Made by a program: the position numbers and the translations under genes
Shown here: positions 8,506 through 16,657 of the stretch, in pieces
Layout: the number at the start of each line of letters is the position of its first letter
Position numbering within the stretch: the stretch's first letter is position 1
The notes under the pieces: model-generated
Databases searched by the model: none
What the model saw: only the letters and a program-made list of their open reading frames with translations
What the model was told of the DNA's origin: nothing
Origin: MH13 sp042140245
Lineage (GTDB): Bacteria; Pseudomonadota; Alphaproteobacteria; Rhizobiales; MH13
Reading direction: 5' to 3'
Assembly (NCBI RefSeq): GCF_042140245.1
Contig: NZ_CP159483.1
Location: forward strand, 1,240,001-1,304,000
Length of the DNA: 64,000 nt

Positions 8506-9279
8506 ATGCGTGGTATTATCTTGGCCTCCGGCCTCCTGTTCATGCCGTCCGCCGCTCAGGCACTTGATGTCACAATGGCAACTGAGGCGAGCTTTCCGCC
8601 CTTCAGCCAGACCGAAGCCGACGGCAGCTACACCGGGCTCGAGATCGATCTGGGCAACGCTGTCTGCGAGCATTTGGGCTGGAACTGCACCTGGGTTCAG
8701 CAGGATTTTGACGGAGCGATCGCCGCACTGCTTGCCGGCCAGTTCGACGTGATCTTTTCGTCGATGAGCATCACTGATGAGCGCGCCGAAGTCGCCGACT
8801 TCTCCATTCCTTATTACTCGACGCCGACCGCCTTTTTCGGTGAAACGGCGTCCGGTCTCATGCCGCCCGCCGATCTCGATGGCCGCACCATGGGTGTCTA
8901 TGGTGGCTCGAACCAGCAGGATTATGCCGAAGAGAACTATCCCGATGTGACCTTGCGGCAGTACGAAAACATCGACCAAATGGGCGCCGATCTGCAGGCC
9001 GGCCGGATCGATGCCATGTTCGTTGAGCAGATCGCTGGGCTCAACTGGGCCACATCAACGGACGCCGGGACCTATGGCCAGCTCGGTGAGGCTGTGAGCG
9101 TTGCTGAGTTCGGTGGTAAAGGCGCTGGCGCCATGTTCCGCCAGGACGATGACGAGCTGCGCGAGGCTATCAATGGCGCGTTGCGTGCGCTCTACGCCGA
9201 TGGCACGTTTGACGAGATCGCGGCGCGTTGGCTGCCCGAAGGTGCCTCGATCCGCGCCGACAATCTGTGGGTCGAATAA
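8506..9279 (+). CDS. Polar amino acid ABC transporter substrate-binding protein
   Basis: A 257-residue family 3 solute-binding protein (ArgT/HisJ/OccT group). A signal peptide covers about residues 1-18 (ending SAAQA). The typical ATEASFPPF and GLEIDLGNAVCEHLG segments follow, then FDVIFSSMSITDERAEVADFS, the family signature. The Asp and Arg that clamp the amino group are in that stretch. GGAG lies 8 bases upstream of the ATG. With the two permeases downstream and the ATPase at 10764 it forms one importer for lysine/arginine/ornithine-like or opine-like compounds. Confidence 0.88.
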   Translation: MRGIILASGLLFMPSAAQALDVTMATEASFPPFSQTEADGSYTGLEIDLGNAVCEHLGWNCTWVQQDFDGAIAALLAGQFDVIFSSMSITDERAEVADFSIPYYSTPTAFFGETASGLMPPADLDGRTMGVYGGSNQQDYAEENYPDVTLRQYENIDQMGADLQAGRIDAMFVEQIAGLNWATSTDAGTYGQLGEAVSVAEFGGKGAGAMFRQDDDELREAINGALRALYADGTFDEIAARWLPEGASIRADNLWVE

Positions 9280-9339
9280 CAGCGCTTTTGGCCACGCGCA
9301 CAGTGCGTGGACACACCTACCCATCGCAACGAGCACGGT

Positions 9340-10053
9340 ATGGATTTCAGCCTTTTTGCGTTTGGTGCCACCGGATGGGGTGATGAGCTGGCCACAGGCT
9401 TCCTCATCACCCTGGCGATGGCGTTGACCTCCTACGCCGTCGGTACCGTGCTGGGCTTGGGGCTAAGCCTTGTGGAGGGGCGTGATGGCCGCGTGCTGCC
9501 GTCGCTGGCATCGGGCTTTGGCGTTCTCTTTCGCTCGGTGCCGGAGCTGCTCATCCTGTTCCTGGTGTTTTACGGCGCAACGCTTGCCCTGTCGGGACTG
9601 TTCGGCCTTGTCGGCGTGGAAGCCACACTGCGCGTTGGGCCGTTTGCGGCTGGCGTGATTGCCCTGTCTATGGTGCACGGAGCCTACGCCGCTGAGGTCT
9701 TCAAAGGCGCCTTTGTCGCAGTGCCGCCCGGCTATCTGGAAGCGGCCAAGGCGCTCGGCATGTCGCCGCGCCTTGCCTTCTTCAAGATCAAACTGCCGCT
9801 AGCCCTGCGCTATGCCTTTCCGGGCCTTTCCAATCTTTGGATGGTGATGATTAAGAACACCCCGCTTGTCTCGGCGATTGGGGTCTCCGACCTTATTCGT
9901 CAGGCGAGCCGCGCTGGCGAAAACACGCGTGAATATCTGGCGTTCTTCCTGGCCGCGCTTGCGGTCTATCTCATCCTTTCCGGCGTTTCGCTGATTGCCC
10001 AGGAACGGGGTCAGGCGGGGCTCTTCCGTCACATCGGTGGGCAGAGGGTCTGA
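9340..10053 (+). CDS. Polar amino acid ABC transporter permease (HisQ-like)
   Basis: A ~237-residue inner-membrane permease of the HisMQ family with about five membrane helices. The EAA loop that contacts the ATPase is visible as YLEAAKALGMSPRLAFFKIKLPLALR. The ATG at 9340 is preferred; an in-frame GTG 33 bases earlier gives an N-terminus of no obvious value. It pairs with the next permease to make the channel of the importer. Confidence 0.87.
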   Translation: MDFSLFAFGATGWGDELATGFLITLAMALTSYAVGTVLGLGLSLVEGRDGRVLPSLASGFGVLFRSVPELLILFLVFYGATLALSGLFGLVGVEATLRVGPFAAGVIALSMVHGAYAAEVFKGAFVAVPPGYLEAAKALGMSPRLAFFKIKLPLALRYAFPGLSNLWMVMIKNTPLVSAIGVSDLIRQASRAGENTREYLAFFLAALAVYLILSGVSLIAQERGQAGLFRHIGGQRV

Positions 10054-10056
10054 TCC

Positions 10057-10767
10057 GTGTTTATGGATTTTCACACGTTCCTGGGTTACTTGCCCAATCT
10101 GTTGGATGGCGCGCGCGAAACAGCGATCCTGACCAGCTTCACGTTGGTTTGCGGTTTGGCCATTGCCGTGCCGGTTGCCACGTGTCGGCTTTCGCGCCTT
10201 TGGCCCTTGCGGACCTTTGCGCTCACGTTCGTTCTGTTTTTTCGCGGCGCACCGCTGCTGGTTTTGCTGTTCCTTGTCTATTTCGGTCTGGCAGATATTC
10301 CCCTTGTTCGCGAGACTTGGCTCTGGACGTTTTTCCGCGATGCCTATTTCTGCGCGATCTTTGCCCTGTCCTTGAACTCGGCGGGCTATCTGTCTGAGGT
10401 GATCGCGGGCGCCGTGCGCGCGGTGCCACGCGGTGAAGTGGAGGCTGCCACGGTGGCGGGCCTCAGCCGTTTTGACATCGCCCGTTTGGTTATCGTGCCC
10501 AATGCAGTCCGCCTGGGGCTGCGCAACTATGGCAATGAGATCATCTTCGTCATCAAGGGCACGTCGATTGCAAGCCTGGTGACCATTGTTGAGCTGACGC
10601 GTGCAGCCAACAACATCTATTTCCGCACATTTGATCCGTTTACGCCGCTCATCGCGGCAGGCGTGATCTATTTCGTCGCCATCTGGCTCTTAAGCCGGGG
10701 CATCCGCTCGTTGGAGCGTCGGCTGACACCACAATTGCGGATGAAGGCGAACGCATCACAGCTCTAG
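10057..10767 (+). CDS. Polar amino acid ABC transporter permease (HisM-like)
   Basis: A 236-residue permease, second half of the HisQ/HisM-type channel. It has about five helices and an EAA loop (GEVEAATVAGLSRFDIARLVIVPNAVR). The start may be GTG at 10057 or ATG at 10063, three bases after the previous stop. Its 3' end overlaps by four bases the convergent ATP-binding gene, so transporter subunits lie in two facing operons. Confidence 0.86.
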   Translation: MFMDFHTFLGYLPNLLDGARETAILTSFTLVCGLAIAVPVATCRLSRLWPLRTFALTFVLFFRGAPLLVLLFLVYFGLADIPLVRETWLWTFFRDAYFCAIFALSLNSAGYLSEVIAGAVRAVPRGEVEAATVAGLSRFDIARLVIVPNAVRLGLRNYGNEIIFVIKGTSIASLVTIVELTRAANNIYFRTFDPFTPLIAAGVIYFVAIWLLSRGIRSLERRLTPQLRMKANASQL

Positions 10768-11516
10768 TGCGCGATAGCGGCCAAAAAGCGCTGGAGCGCC
10801 GGTAGACTGGGTTTGTCCAGCAGGGCAGCGGCAGGGCCATCAGCAGCAATACGCCCAGCTTGAACAAACAAAACCCGGTCAGCGAAAGAGCGCGCGAAGC
10901 CGATTTCATGGGTGGCGCAAAGAACCGTGACGGGTTGCCTGTCAATGCCGGCCTTGGCGATCTGGAGCAGGAGGTCGAGAACGCCGCCGACCGCCTCAGG
11001 ATCAAGAGAGGCCGTGGGTTCGTCGAGCAGCAACAGGCGAGGACGACCGATCAAGGCGCGGGCCAACGCCACACGTTGCTTCTGACCGCCCGACAGCTGA
11101 TAGGGATAGCGTTCAGCCAAGGAGGCACAGCCGACGGAGTCCAGCAGTGCCATCGCCTCATCGCGCAACGCGGACGGCTTGACCTTGCGCAGCCGCGCCT
11201 CTGCCCACGTGACGTTGGTCAGAACCGTATGCATCTCATAAAGGTTGAAGGCCTGAAAGAGCATCGCCGACCGGCGCTGATGGGTGCGCCAGTCGCTGCG
11301 CCGGGTCAGGGTCTTGCCGAAGGCTTCGATCGAGCCTGTCGTCGCCGGCTGCAAGCCAGCGGCGATGCGGATAAGGCTCGTTTTGCCCGACCCGGATGGC
11401 CCAATCAGGGCGACACGCTCACCGGCACCGACGGAAAGAGATACATGGTCGACGATCAGATGATCGCCAATCGTCACCGACACGCCGTTGAGGGCGAGCG
11501 CGTTAGGCTGCGCCAT
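10764..11516 (-). CDS. Amino acid ABC transporter ATP-binding protein (HisP-like)
   Basis: A 250-residue ABC ATPase. Walker A is GPSGSGKT, Q-loop FQAFNLYEM, signature LSGGQKQR, Walker B LLLDEPTASLD, switch CATHE, all intact. It is the energising subunit for the permeases at 9340-10767, although it is encoded on the opposite strand and facing them. It is the last gene of the minus-strand operon with the aminotransferase, the cyclodeaminase-family protein and the PLP enzyme, linking uptake to those enzymes. Confidence 0.9.
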   Translation of the reverse strand: MAQPNALALNGVSVTIGDHLIVDHVSLSVGAGERVALIGPSGSGKTSLIRIAAGLQPATTGSIEAFGKTLTRRSDWRTHQRRSAMLFQAFNLYEMHTVLTNVTWAEARLRKVKPSALRDEAMALLDSVGCASLAERYPYQLSGGQKQRVALARALIGRPRLLLLDEPTASLDPEAVGGVLDLLLQIAKAGIDRQPVTVLCATHEIGFARSFADRVLFVQAGRIAADGPAAALLDKPSLPALQRFLAAIAH

Positions 11517-12624
11517 AATGATCCATCAAAAAGCGGTCAAACCGGCGCAAGCCCTCTTCAAGCTCCGAAGCGTCAACGCCGAAACCCAGGCGAACATGCC
11601 CGTCAATGCCGAACCAGTCACCGGCACAAACGAAAACGCCGGTTTCCTTGCGCAACGCCTCCACAAGCTCACTAGAGCGCACAGGCATCGGATAGGCAAT
11701 GAAGGCTTGTCCGCTGGCATCGGGTTTCACCCAGTTCCATCCTTCATTGTTTGCAACCCAATCAGCAACACGCTTTCGACCCTGCGCCAGGATGGCCTGC
11801 CCGCGATGCAGCAGCTGACTGCGCAAAGGTTCCTGCAAGGCCCTGTGCGCAAGGTCCTGTGCCAAGGGGCCGGTGCCGATGGTGGTGTAGTCCTGTCGGC
11901 GATGCATCTCTGCGACGATCTGCGGTGGAGCCAGGCACCAACCGATCCGCAGGCCAGGGCAGCCGAAGCTCTTGGAAAGGCCGCCCGTGACCATGACCTT
12001 GTCGCCAAGACCCCAGCTTGTGGCATCGGGCCCACCGTCAATCTCCGATCCGCGATAGATCTCGTCGACAAGCAGCCAAACGCCCGCCCGCTCAGTTGCC
12101 TCTGAAAGGGCGCGGCGGCGATCAGCTCGCATGGCGACACCGGTGGGGTTGTTGGGGTCACACAAGGTCACGAACGCCGTTTTGCCAGGTCGAATGGCCT
12201 TGGTCACGGTCGCCGCATCGGGCTGCCAGTCATCCTCTGCTTTTAAGGCGACCTGCGTGACCTCGACGCTCAGTGCCCGCGCCATGCCATCGATCTGCAT
12301 GAAGTTAGGCGTCACGACAACGATATGTTCGCCCTTGCTCGCAAGCGTCATCATGGCGATCAGATTAGCTTCGCTGGTTCCCGTGCCGACAAACACATTG
12401 TCCGCACCCGCGCCTGGATGCCAGTCGGCGATGGCTTGTCTCAGCGCCGGCGTGCCCTCAGTGTAGCCGTAACCAAGCGCGATTCCGGCCAACGCGTCGC
12501 GCTCGGTCTCCGGCACCAGATCGCCGACGGTGGCCGCGTGCACACCGCTCTCGGTCAGGTTGATATCGACCGTGTTTTCAAAAAGCGTCTGGTTGCGCTC
12601 CAGGAGAAATGTGGGGACCTGCAT
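11503..12624 (-). CDS. PLP-dependent aminotransferase, class I/II
   Basis: A 373-residue fold-type I aminotransferase. The PLP lysine is in VTGGLSKSFGCPGLRIGW, with the Asp partner in LLVDEIYRG, the Asn in CDPNNPTG, and the phosphate-binding Arg in the GLRIGW part. It overlaps the ATPase gene by 14 bases. Together with the upstream cyclodeaminase-family enzyme and PLP enzyme it probably transaminates the imported amino acid or its product. The substrate is not deducible; class I/II enzymes of this type act on aromatic, branched or basic amino acids. Confidence 0.87.
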   Translation of the reverse strand: MQVPTFLLERNQTLFENTVDINLTESGVHAATVGDLVPETERDALAGIALGYGYTEGTPALRQAIADWHPGAGADNVFVGTGTSEANLIAMMTLASKGEHIVVVTPNFMQIDGMARALSVEVTQVALKAEDDWQPDAATVTKAIRPGKTAFVTLCDPNNPTGVAMRADRRRALSEATERAGVWLLVDEIYRGSEIDGGPDATSWGLGDKVMVTGGLSKSFGCPGLRIGWCLAPPQIVAEMHRRQDYTTIGTGPLAQDLAHRALQEPLRSQLLHRGQAILAQGRKRVADWVANNEGWNWVKPDASGQAFIAYPMPVRSSELVEALRKETGVFVCAGDWFGIDGHVRLGFGVDASELEEGLRRFDRFLMDHYGAA

Positions 12625-12626
12625 CG

Positions 12627-13577
12627 TTAGCTTACCACTTTAGCTAAGACCGCTTTGGCGATCGCAATGTCCTGCGCCGCAACGCCGGTGAGGTCCGCGA
12701 TCGTGATCTGATCATCGGATGTGCGTCCAGTCGCATTCCCCGACAGCACAGCCCCCAGTTCGACGATGGCGCTGTCGGTGATCACGCCTGCCTTGCGTGC
12801 ATGATAAACCTCACCGCGCTCGCGCGACTGATCGAGGCTATCCACGACGCACACATCGGCGCGAGCGACCAGGTCCGGCGTGAGCTCCTGTTTTTCTTCC
12901 GTATCGGACCCCATGGCGGTGATATGCGTGCCCGGGGCGATCATGTCAGCCCTCAAAAGGGGGGCGTGGGCAGGGGTGGTGGTTACAATCACTTGGCAGC
13001 GGTTTGTCAGCGTTGTGATGTCATCGACCACCTCGACATCATATCCCAGCCGCGCAATGTCACCGGCGGCCTGATCGGCATTGGCGCGTGAACGCCCCCA
13101 CAGATCAAGCCGCCGACAGGGAAGGACGCGCGTGAGATAATCGGCCTGAAGCCTTGCCTGGACGCCTGTGCCGATGATGCCAATCCGCTCCACCGAGGAT
13201 GGCGCGAGCGCCTTGGCGGCAACAGCGCCCGCTGCGGCAGTGCGATGGTTGGTGAGTTCGCCCTCCTCCAACAGCACCGCTTCCACCATGCCGGTCTTCT
13301 GAGACAGGACCAGCATGCAGCCGCCAAAGGGCGGTAGCCCGAGGGAGGGGTTGTCGAAGAAGCCGGTCGCAATCTTGATGACGAAGACATCGTCACCTTC
13401 GATCGCGCCATACTTGATATGCATTTCACCCTTGTTGCGCGGAAAGAGCAGTTCACCCACTGGCGGCACAGTGACTTTGCCTTGCGAGAACGCGACAAAG
13501 CCGCACTCGACCTCGCCGACCACATCAATCTCGGCAATGAGGGGTAGGATGGTCACAAGCGGGACAATTCTGGTCAT
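12627..13577 (-). CDS. Ornithine cyclodeaminase/mu-crystallin family protein
   Basis: A 316-residue NAD(P)-dependent member of the ornithine cyclodeaminase/mu-crystallin family. The Rossmann loop is IGIIGTGVQARLQADYL, the catalytic-type Asp lies in MGSDTEEKQEL, and the N-terminal lobe has IKYGAIEGDDVFVIKIATGF. It differs clearly from the second family member at 16658, so it is unlikely to be a redundant ornithine cyclodeaminase. Relatives include EutC of ectoine use, alanine dehydrogenase-like and ketimine reductase enzymes. Three bases separate it from the PLP enzyme upstream; same operon. Confidence 0.82.
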   Translation of the reverse strand: MTRIVPLVTILPLIAEIDVVGEVECGFVAFSQGKVTVPPVGELLFPRNKGEMHIKYGAIEGDDVFVIKIATGFFDNPSLGLPPFGGCMLVLSQKTGMVEAVLLEEGELTNHRTAAAGAVAAKALAPSSVERIGIIGTGVQARLQADYLTRVLPCRRLDLWGRSRANADQAAGDIARLGYDVEVVDDITTLTNRCQVIVTTTPAHAPLLRADMIAPGTHITAMGSDTEEKQELTPDLVARADVCVVDSLDQSRERGEVYHARKAGVITDSAIVELGAVLSGNATGRTSDDQITIADLTGVAAQDIAIAKAVLAKVVS

Positions 13578-13580
13578 CGA

Positions 13581-15038
13581 TCAGTCCAGCAACCCTGCGC
13601 GCCGCGCGGTAATCTCAAAGGCTTTGACGAGCCCTTTGAAGCAGGCTCGTGTGGCATCTGGCCGAAGATCGCCGTGCTCATCGATCAAGCCAAGGCCCGG
13701 CCCAATGAGCACATTGCCGCCATAGATCGTCGCGCCGGCCTGACCCATGGCCATCAAAGCGGCGTCAATCGTGTTCGCGCCGCAATACATGTCTTCCAGG
13801 TTGAAGAGCGGCAGCCCGCGTTCGCCATCCTTCCAAGTGCCGGCATAGTTTAACTCAAGCCCGCCCATATGGTAGCTCTTGGTCACCAGGAACCCGTCGG
13901 CCAAGCGCTTGGAGGGGAAGGCCTCCAGCTCTTCCATCAAGATGGTGTGCATTCCATCCACGGGATCGGTGACCTTGGCAGAGTTATCGACCATCATCTT
14001 CAAGAAGGCATACAGACCGACCAAGCTGTCGCGACCGGGGTCGTGCATGGAAAACACGCCCTTGGAGTAGGACGACACGCCGCCGGAGCGCGGACCAATC
14101 CACCCCATCGCCTTGCGGATCGCGTTCATCGGCTCCGACTTGCCAATCATCAGTCCGCCAATGGGCGCGCGACCGGCCTTGTCCATCGAGTAAATCATGA
14201 TGTCAGCATCGATTGCGCGCGGATCGAGCCCCACGAAGGGCAGGCAGGTTGCGCAATCGAGAATGTAAGGCACGTCGAAATCGCGAGCGATGTCCGCCAT
14301 CTTGGCCATCAGCACCGGCGTGCCATCGGCATCCTTTTCCCCGAAGCCCCAGCCCGGCGTGTCATAGCCAACGGCATGCACCGCTGCGAGCATCGAGGCG
14401 TGGCGTTCTGCTGCCTTGGTGAGCGCACCCATTGTGCTGTCGACGTCCAACTCAGTCATCAAGGCCACGGTGTTTTGTCGCACGCCGTGCAGCTCATAGC
14501 GCACGCCTGGTGCACGCACGAAGAGCGTATCCAGATTGGCCAAGCTCTTGCCATCGATCCCCAACTCGCCGCCGGACACCGTGCGATCCATCGCGAAATG
14601 ACGGTACTTTGGCGGGAAGGCGCGGCCATAGCCGCCGCCCCACTCGGCATCCTCGCCATAGATTTGCAGCGATCGAGACCGGTACTGTTCACCACGGCGT
14701 AGGGTTGGCGGAGCCACCAAGGTTTCAAAGGCCACCCGAAGCGAGGCTTCGGCGGTGTTGGTCACACAAACATCGTAGCTGTCGCCGTACACATCTTTGA
14801 CCAAAGCGCGCATCTTGTCGGCAATCTCAACCGCCGGCAGAACATCCACCTTGTTGGCCTCGACAATGGGGTCGAGCACATAGCTCGGCAGACGACCCGG
14901 GCAGCCCGAAGAGCCCTGATAGGTGCCTATGCCACCCGCATAGGCGGTCAACCCTTCGGCCTCGGCAAAGGCCGCCGCCTCGGCCTCAATGTCTGAGATT
15001 TGCTCGAACAGGGACTGGTACCAGTCGTGCAGATACAT
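13581..15038 (-). CDS. PLP-dependent fold-type I enzyme, unassigned
   Basis: A 485-residue soluble protein that I recognise only as a fold-type I PLP enzyme. The segment VPYILDCATCLPF then DADIMIYSMDKAGRAPIGGL fits the Asp that holds the PLP nitrogen followed by the Schiff-base lysine (MDKAGRAP). The N-terminus YAGGIGTYQGSSGCPGR and the YGDSYDVCVTNTAEASL stretch fit the substrate and cofactor loops. It could be an aminotransferase class V-like lyase or transferase. It is first in the minus-strand operon, with the terminator of the Lrp gene and a TTGATCAGCAA motif just upstream. Reaction unknown. Confidence 0.65.
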   Translation of the reverse strand: MYLHDWYQSLFEQISDIEAEAAAFAEAEGLTAYAGGIGTYQGSSGCPGRLPSYVLDPIVEANKVDVLPAVEIADKMRALVKDVYGDSYDVCVTNTAEASLRVAFETLVAPPTLRRGEQYRSRSLQIYGEDAEWGGGYGRAFPPKYRHFAMDRTVSGGELGIDGKSLANLDTLFVRAPGVRYELHGVRQNTVALMTELDVDSTMGALTKAAERHASMLAAVHAVGYDTPGWGFGEKDADGTPVLMAKMADIARDFDVPYILDCATCLPFVGLDPRAIDADIMIYSMDKAGRAPIGGLMIGKSEPMNAIRKAMGWIGPRSGGVSSYSKGVFSMHDPGRDSLVGLYAFLKMMVDNSAKVTDPVDGMHTILMEELEAFPSKRLADGFLVTKSYHMGGLELNYAGTWKDGERGLPLFNLEDMYCGANTIDAALMAMGQAGATIYGGNVLIGPGLGLIDEHGDLRPDATRACFKGLVKAFEITARRAGLLD

Positions 15039-15079
15039 AAGCTTGGCTCTCCTTCATTGAGGCGAACAAAGCACGGGCG

Positions 15080-15090
15080 TTGATCAGCAA
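15080..15090. promoter_or_regulatory. Possible Lrp/AsnC half-site motif TTGATCAGCAA
   Basis: This 11-mer matches at 9 of 11 positions the perfect palindrome TTGCTTAGCAA at 15616 and lies about 40 bases upstream of the PLP-enzyme operon. It may be a second Lrp-type site. Confidence 0.3.
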
Positions 15091-15103
15091 TCATAGTGAA
15101 AAG

Positions 15104-15119
15104 CCGAAGCGAACTTCGG
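15104..15119 (-). terminator. Rho-independent terminator of the Lrp-family gene
   Basis: On the minus strand CCGAAG-TTCG-CTTCGG is followed by CTTTTC. A six-pair stem with a stable TTCG tetraloop and a T-tract downstream of the Lrp-like gene is a good intrinsic terminator. Confidence 0.65.
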
Positions 15120-15150
15120 TAGGGTTTTGATGCGCCTTAGGCGGCGCCTG

Positions 15151-15585
15151 TCACCGCGCTCGTGTGGTCATATGCGTGGTGAGCAGGAGGTTGGTCTCGC
15201 TGGTCATAACGCCATCAAGCTTACGCACTTTGGTGATGACGCTGTCGAGGTCTTCCAGAGTTTGGGTGCCAATTTCGACAATCAGATCCCACTTACCATT
15301 GGTGGAGTGCACCGCCTTCACATCGGCCAGCCCGGTGATCGTGCGGGTGATCCGATCCGTGCCGCGCCCTTCAATGCCAAGCATCATCAGACCGCGCACC
15401 GGATGCTCGCGCACATCGTCTGCGAGGATCGCTGTAAAACCGACGATTGTGCCCTCTTTTTGCAGCCGTTCCAGGCGGTTGCGGACGGTTGCACGTGACA
15501 GGCCAACGAGCACCGCAAGATCAGATATCGAGGCCCGCGCGTTGCGTCGCAACTCTGAGACGATGGCGATGTCTTGATTGTCCAT
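15151..15585 (-). CDS. Lrp/AsnC-family transcriptional regulator
   Basis: A ~144-residue Lrp/AsnC regulator: N-terminal helix-turn-helix (IVSELRRNARASISDLAVLVGLS, ATVRNRLERLQKEG) and a C-terminal RAM/ACT effector domain (VKAVHSTNGKWDLIVEIG). The ATG at 15585 gives the normal family N-terminus (MDNQD); a TTG seven codons earlier is possible. It is divergent from arginase across a gap with the palindrome TTGCTTAGCAA. Such regulators commonly respond to an amino acid and switch on arginase/ornithine cyclodeaminase operons. Confidence 0.88.
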   Translation of the reverse strand: MDNQDIAIVSELRRNARASISDLAVLVGLSRATVRNRLERLQKEGTIVGFTAILADDVREHPVRGLMMLGIEGRGTDRITRTITGLADVKAVHSTNGKWDLIVEIGTQTLEDLDSVITKVRKLDGVMTSETNLLLTTHMTTRAR

Positions 15586-15615
15586 AGTGGGTACCAGGCT
15601 TCTCAAAATGGTCAG

Positions 15616-15626
15616 TTGCTTAGCAA
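15616..15626. promoter_or_regulatory. Palindrome TTGCT-T-AGCAA, probable Lrp-family operator
   Basis: A perfect 11-base palindrome lies midway in the divergent gap between the Lrp-like gene and arginase. The position suits autoregulation and control of arginase by the adjacent regulator. Confidence 0.45.
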
Positions 15627-15704
15627 ATTAGGCAGTTTGGTCGCTTACGTCTATGCCAAAGCGTTCCTAGCCTGTGCGCGTGAAGCGATGTGCAGGAGCA
15701 GATC

Positions 15705-16625
15705 ATGCGGGCAGTGACGTGCGTTCTTGTTGGCGCGCCGGTCGATAGTGGCAAGCGACGGCAGGGGTGCAAGATGGGACCCGATGCGTACCGCACCGCC
15801 GGCCTTGAAGAGGCTCTGCGCAGCCTTGGCCACAGCGTTCATGACTCTGGCAATGTCGTTCCTCGGCCCGCCAATGAGAACCAGGATCCGCGCAACCCCG
15901 CCCTCCACGCCTTGGACGAAAATGTCGCGTGGACGGAAGGCTTGATTGCCGCCGGTGAAAAGGCCGCGCGCGACGGGTTCCCGATTTTCCTCGGTGGTGA
16001 CCATGCCATGTCGCTTGGCACCATCGCGGGCGTTGCCGCCTATGCGAAAGCCGAAGGTCGCCCGCTGTTCGTCCTGTGGCTGGATGCGCACAGTGACATC
16101 CACACGCCGACGACGACCCAGTCCGGCAATCTGCACGGAACGGCTGTGGCCTACCATCTGGGCATGGATGGGTTTGATGCGTTCCCGCCGCTGGAAAACC
16201 CCATCCCGCAGGATCATGTGTGCATGATAGGCCTGCGGTCCGTCGATGAACCCGAGCACCAGTTTCTTGCGGGCAGCGATGTGATGGCCATCGACATGCG
16301 CGCTATTGATGAGCAGGGCATCACCGGGCCGCTGACCGCTTTTTTGGACAGTGTCGCAGCCGCTGGCGGCATGCTGCACGTGTCGTTAGACGCTGATTTT
16401 CTGGATCCATCGATTGCCCCGGCTGTCGGCACAACCGTGCCCGGTGGCGCGACGTTCCGCGAGGCACATCTGGTGATGGAGCTTGTCTGCGACAGCGGCC
16501 TCGCCACCTCGCTCGATCTGGCTGAACTCAACCCGTTTCTGGATGAACGCGGCAAGACCGCCACCTTGATGGTGGATCTTGCGGCGTCACTGCTCGGCCG
16601 ACGCGTTTTCGACCGGCCTACCTGA
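15705..16625 (+). CDS. rocF: Arginase
   Basis: A 306-residue ureohydrolase that would split arginine to ornithine and urea with a two-manganese centre. The metal motifs are present: GGDH (His100), LDAHSD (Asp127, His129, Asp131) and SLDADFLDP near residue 228. The last differs slightly from the usual SxDxDxxDP but keeps the Asp pair. ATG 15705 is chosen over a GTG 15 bases upstream because CAGGAG lies in between at the right distance. It is followed by ornithine cyclodeaminase, which supports arginase over agmatinase or guanidinobutyrase, though those cannot be excluded. Confidence 0.86.
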   Translation: MRAVTCVLVGAPVDSGKRRQGCKMGPDAYRTAGLEEALRSLGHSVHDSGNVVPRPANENQDPRNPALHALDENVAWTEGLIAAGEKAARDGFPIFLGGDHAMSLGTIAGVAAYAKAEGRPLFVLWLDAHSDIHTPTTTQSGNLHGTAVAYHLGMDGFDAFPPLENPIPQDHVCMIGLRSVDEPEHQFLAGSDVMAIDMRAIDEQGITGPLTAFLDSVAAAGGMLHVSLDADFLDPSIAPAVGTTVPGGATFREAHLVMELVCDSGLATSLDLAELNPFLDERGKTATLMVDLAASLLGRRVFDRPT

Positions 16626-16657
16626 TCTTTCCGCCCTACACATTTGCGAGGAACCTG

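Noticed and set aside
8170..8979. A 269-codon frame antisense to the deacylase and binding protein
   Set aside because: It spans two well-supported + strand genes and shows no motif.
10860..11675. A 271-codon frame antisense to the ABC ATPase and aminotransferase
   Set aside because: The minus strand has clear, motif-complete genes; the antisense frame has no family features.
13869..14702. A 277-codon frame antisense to the PLP enzyme
   Set aside because: Low-complexity His/Arg-rich translation opposite a protein with PLP motifs.
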